Part shown: positions 33,139 through 35,418 of the stretch, piece by piece | How positions within the stretch are numbered: position 1 is the stretch's first letter | Layout: the number at the start of each line of letters is the position of its first letter | Source: Saprospiraceae bacterium | Lineage (GTDB): Bacteria > Bacteroidota > Bacteroidia > Chitinophagales > Saprospiraceae | DNA: 35,418 bases | Direction: 5' to 3' | Assembly: GCA_022448995.1 (NCBI GenBank) | Contig: JAKVCT010000023.1 | Coordinates: 1-35,418, forward strand | The notes under the pieces: generated by a model | Seen by the model: only the letters and a program-made list of their open reading frames with translations | Database searches by the model: none | Told to the model about the DNA's origin: nothing | Translations under genes and position numbers: made by a program

Positions 33139-35082
33139 ATGTCCTATTCTAAAAATATCTTAGCCTTAGCAGCACTGTTCATAAGTGCTGCTAGCTTGGC
33201 GCAATCTTTCGGTGAGGATCTCACACAATACGCCATTCGCAACAACTTGCGTGCTGCTCAGAAAGGCAGTGAACGTGGTCTGAGCAAGAACTTTCTGTTT
33301 CGCAACTATACACAATTTGTTGTAAATAGCATCTCACACAAATTACATAGCAATCAATATTCTTTTGAGGAACTTAATCTAAGTTTTAATAAAGCAAGCC
33401 ATGAACAATTTTCTTGGCAATATGGTAGCTATAATATTAATGAATATGCCCTCGATTTAGCAGGCAGTCATTTTGGAGAACTAGACTTTGGTGCAGCAGG
33501 TTTAGTCAATATTTTCCAAGCAGGTACAAAACATACACATCTCGCTGCCTTTGTAGATGGTACATTCAATAATTTCAATCCAATAGATCTTAATAAAGAT
33601 AACTTCTTGGATGTACCACTCAAAAAACGAATGCATGGTCAAGTAGAGTATTTTACCCAAAAAGAAAAAAAGATCTATGGGAAGTTTTTTGATTTTGACT
33701 ATAACAGTACCTATGTTGTACAGGCTGAACATATGTGGGTAGATCAACAAGAAGGTGCCTTGAATATTCCACTCACAGATATCGCTACAGATTCTGCTTT
33801 CGGTATCCGACGTAAGTTACAGTACAGTAAGCTTAATTTTGTCAATAATCACCAAATTAAAAAAAAATACAAGAGCGACTATAATTATCGTTTTAATAAA
33901 ATTAATGAGCACTATATTCTAACTTACTTACATGGAGTTTGGGCAGACCAAAATCAGCAATTTGCCCAACGTAATTATGATACCAAAGAACGCAATATTC
34001 TAGGTGGTTTGAACTATAATTATGAATTTCGTGTAGGTCGTCCTCAGCTTATTAGTTTTGGACTGCATACTGAATATCGTTGGCAAAACCAACGTATAGA
34101 TAGTACAGACTATTTACGTAAAACGCTAATTATAGGTCAAGAAGCGGGAGGGGAACTAAACATCACTGATTGGCTAAGACTACAAGGATATCTCCGAACA
34201 GATTATCATAGCAATTTAGGTTTGGTACTATTGCCTAATTTTGGTATGCATATTAAGTTTCCTCTGTATAACAGACATAATGTAGACCTTCGTATGGCTG
34301 CCAACCGAGGCACACGTATAGTTGATCCTCTAGCAGAGTGGACAAATTTTCTATATAGCAATCGGAATATTATACTTCCCAATCAGCTGATGATAGAAAA
34401 GATGTGGAATTTTGGAGGTTCTCTAGGTTACTCTTATAGTCAAGAGAGAGTATCATTTTATTTAGGTGCTAGTTTTTATTCTTGGCAATATCAACAAGCC
34501 TTGGTTGTGGATGCTTCTAATGATGCTCAGTCTGTAAGATTCTTTACCAGTAATGATCTTAATTTCCGTCATAAACTAAATGCTTATTTTAGTATTCACT
34601 CAAGAAAAGCCCAAAGTTATTTTCACTTTAAGTACACCTATCATTTAGCACAACAAACTCTTGATGGACAGTTGATGAATCGCTATCTACATGTACCACA
34701 TCAGTGGAATTTTAACTACCATTTCAATTTCAGAAAATGGGATGATTTTTATTTGAGTTGTAATTATTTGGTACAAAGTGCTCAAACTTTGCCTGACATG
34801 ACAGGCAAGCTTAATGACTTTGGAGCTACTTCACCTTGGACACATCGCTTAGATGCTAAAGTCGCTCTACCAATGCACCAACTTTTAAAATCTGATAAAT
34901 TTAGGAAACGAATCAGGATTTGGACATTCTATTTTGAGGTGGAAAACATCTTGAATGATCGTCAGAATTTATTATTTGCAGGTACAGCCAATAGCTCAGA
35001 TCCTAATTTTGATGCTAGTGCACAGTGGGGCTATACTGCAGGTAGACGCTTTGTTTTGGGTACTAACTTTATTTTTAGGTAG
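33139..35082 (+). CDS. Plugless TonB-receptor-like outer-membrane barrel, 647 aa
   Basis: Signal peptide (MSYSKNILALAALFISAASLA-Q), then from residue about 50 continuous amphipathic strands of a large barrel. The C-terminal third reads like TonB-dependent receptors: FYFEVENILNDRQNLLFAG, then YTAGRRFVLGTNFIFR ending in Phe-Arg. No TonB box, carboxypeptidase-like domain or plug domain precedes it, and at 647 aa there is only room for the barrel. It starts 7 nt after the macroglobulin stop, so the two are one operon and probably function together at the outer membrane. Known family members are uncharacterised to my knowledge. Confidence 0.75.
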   Translation: MSYSKNILALAALFISAASLAQSFGEDLTQYAIRNNLRAAQKGSERGLSKNFLFRNYTQFVVNSISHKLHSNQYSFEELNLSFNKASHEQFSWQYGSYNINEYALDLAGSHFGELDFGAAGLVNIFQAGTKHTHLAAFVDGTFNNFNPIDLNKDNFLDVPLKKRMHGQVEYFTQKEKKIYGKFFDFDYNSTYVVQAEHMWVDQQEGALNIPLTDIATDSAFGIRRKLQYSKLNFVNNHQIKKKYKSDYNYRFNKINEHYILTYLHGVWADQNQQFAQRNYDTKERNILGGLNYNYEFRVGRPQLISFGLHTEYRWQNQRIDSTDYLRKTLIIGQEAGGELNITDWLRLQGYLRTDYHSNLGLVLLPNFGMHIKFPLYNRHNVDLRMAANRGTRIVDPLAEWTNFLYSNRNIILPNQLMIEKMWNFGGSLGYSYSQERVSFYLGASFYSWQYQQALVVDASNDAQSVRFFTSNDLNFRHKLNAYFSIHSRKAQSYFHFKYTYHLAQQTLDGQLMNRYLHVPHQWNFNYHFNFRKWDDFYLSCNYLVQSAQTLPDMTGKLNDFGATSPWTHRLDAKVALPMHQLLKSDKFRKRIRIWTFYFEVENILNDRQNLLFAGTANSSDPNFDASAQWGYTAGRRFVLGTNFIFR

Positions 35083-35418
35083 GCAGATATTTCTTCCTCT
35101 ATTTTTATATATTTACTCCCCAATGCACCATTTTGAATACAAAACTCATCTACTTGGATAATATTTGTTTAGTAGTTCGTTGATTTGTTAAATTATACGG
35201 AATTCAAAAAGAAATGTCGTAATAAAGCGAAGGAGTTATTTGACGGATCAAGGCAGATAAGGTAGGGATAATGAATTATCACGAGGATATCATTTAATTC
35301 CGTATTAGTTGCTAAAAACTATGAACTAAGGATATGCTAGAATGGGGCTGTCCAAAAAGGTAAATTTCGAAAAATGAAACCAAATAAAATTTTGGATTTT
35401 ATTTTTTCTTTGTTGCGA
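35083..35418 (+). repeat. End region with structured repeats, no gene
   Basis: 35196-35205 and 35296-35305 carry a TACGGAATT/AATTCCGTA inverted repeat enclosing about 90 bp. Within it GATAAT-GA-ATTATC (35267-35280) followed by ACGAGG is a covarying copy of the GATAGC/GCTATC-ACGAGG module. From 35346 a GGGGCTGTCC start and an A/T-rich tract lead to TTTGTTGCGA at the window end, resembling the lead-in of the REP pair at 26115. No terminator for the upstream operon is obvious. Confidence 0.5.

Noticed and set aside
35346..35418. GGGGCTGTCC start as a possible insertion-sequence end
   Set aside because: The same CTGTCCAAAA core occurs in the terminator at 20181, and the end of the window matches the lead-in of the REP pair; without the downstream sequence an IS end cannot be supported.

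Overview
This is a 35.4-kb, AT-rich chromosomal window from a gliding-type Bacteroidota bacterium. The taxon is inferred from gldA, a GldN/PorN-family protein, a secreted protein with a type IX secretion (T9SS) C-terminal domain, SurA-family foldases, DUF5777-type and plugless TonB-receptor-like barrels, and promoters of the TAnnTTTG type. The many short structured extragenic repeats and the gene mix make a Saprospiria-type (Aureispira-like) organism my best guess, but that is not proven.

Layout. 1-2.8 kb: a small SpoIIAA/STAS-like protein and a class I terpene synthase with a degenerate metal-binding motif. 3.0-6.7 kb: gldA, then a SurA-like lipoprotein and surA. 7.0-9.2 kb: a GldN paralogue with two GldN-type modules, divergent from an unrecognised cytoplasmic protein. 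9.6-12.7 kb: a minus-strand outer-membrane barrel plus lipoprotein pair. 13.2-19 kb: a minus-strand sulfur locus with CysM, a JAMM peptidase (Mec), tRNA-Cys, CysO and MoeZ, followed by a separate TPR protein. 19.2-20.7 kb: a T9SS cargo protein convergent with a bacilliredoxin. 21.5-26.1 kb: c-type cytochromes and a DUF5777 barrel. 26.5-28.1 kb: an ABC exporter pair (minus strand). 28.4-35.1 kb: a thioester alpha-2-macroglobulin and a plugless receptor-like barrel. Between these lie numerous interspersed structured repeats.

The most exciting element is the regulatory region upstream of cysM (18528-18989, minus strand). It encodes two short leader peptides in series, MKYIATYYPNTCCCCCAK (five consecutive Cys codons) and a 32-residue peptide with seven Cys, each followed by a rho-independent terminator. 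A segment just after the first leader's stop codon can pair with the ascending arm of the first terminator (10 of 11 positions). That is the textbook geometry of ribosome-mediated attenuation. I read it as a tandem, two-stage cysteine-sensing attenuator controlling protein-thiocarboxylate-dependent cysteine synthesis. A tRNA-Cys gene sits inside the same locus on the same strand. CysO ends Gly-Gly-Ala-Ser, so its tail must be trimmed (plausibly by the neighbouring JAMM peptidase) before MoeZ can activate it.

The second theme is repeats. One family of about 25 bp occurs at least 11 times as two tandem three-base-pair mini-hairpins with GAA/AAA triloops and compensatory base changes. A second family folds as a cloverleaf of three hairpins closed by GATAGC/GCTATC, again with covariation. 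There are also a 77-bp near-identical inverted repeat 16 kb apart, a MITE-like element with 18-bp inverted termini and a REP/BIME-like pair.
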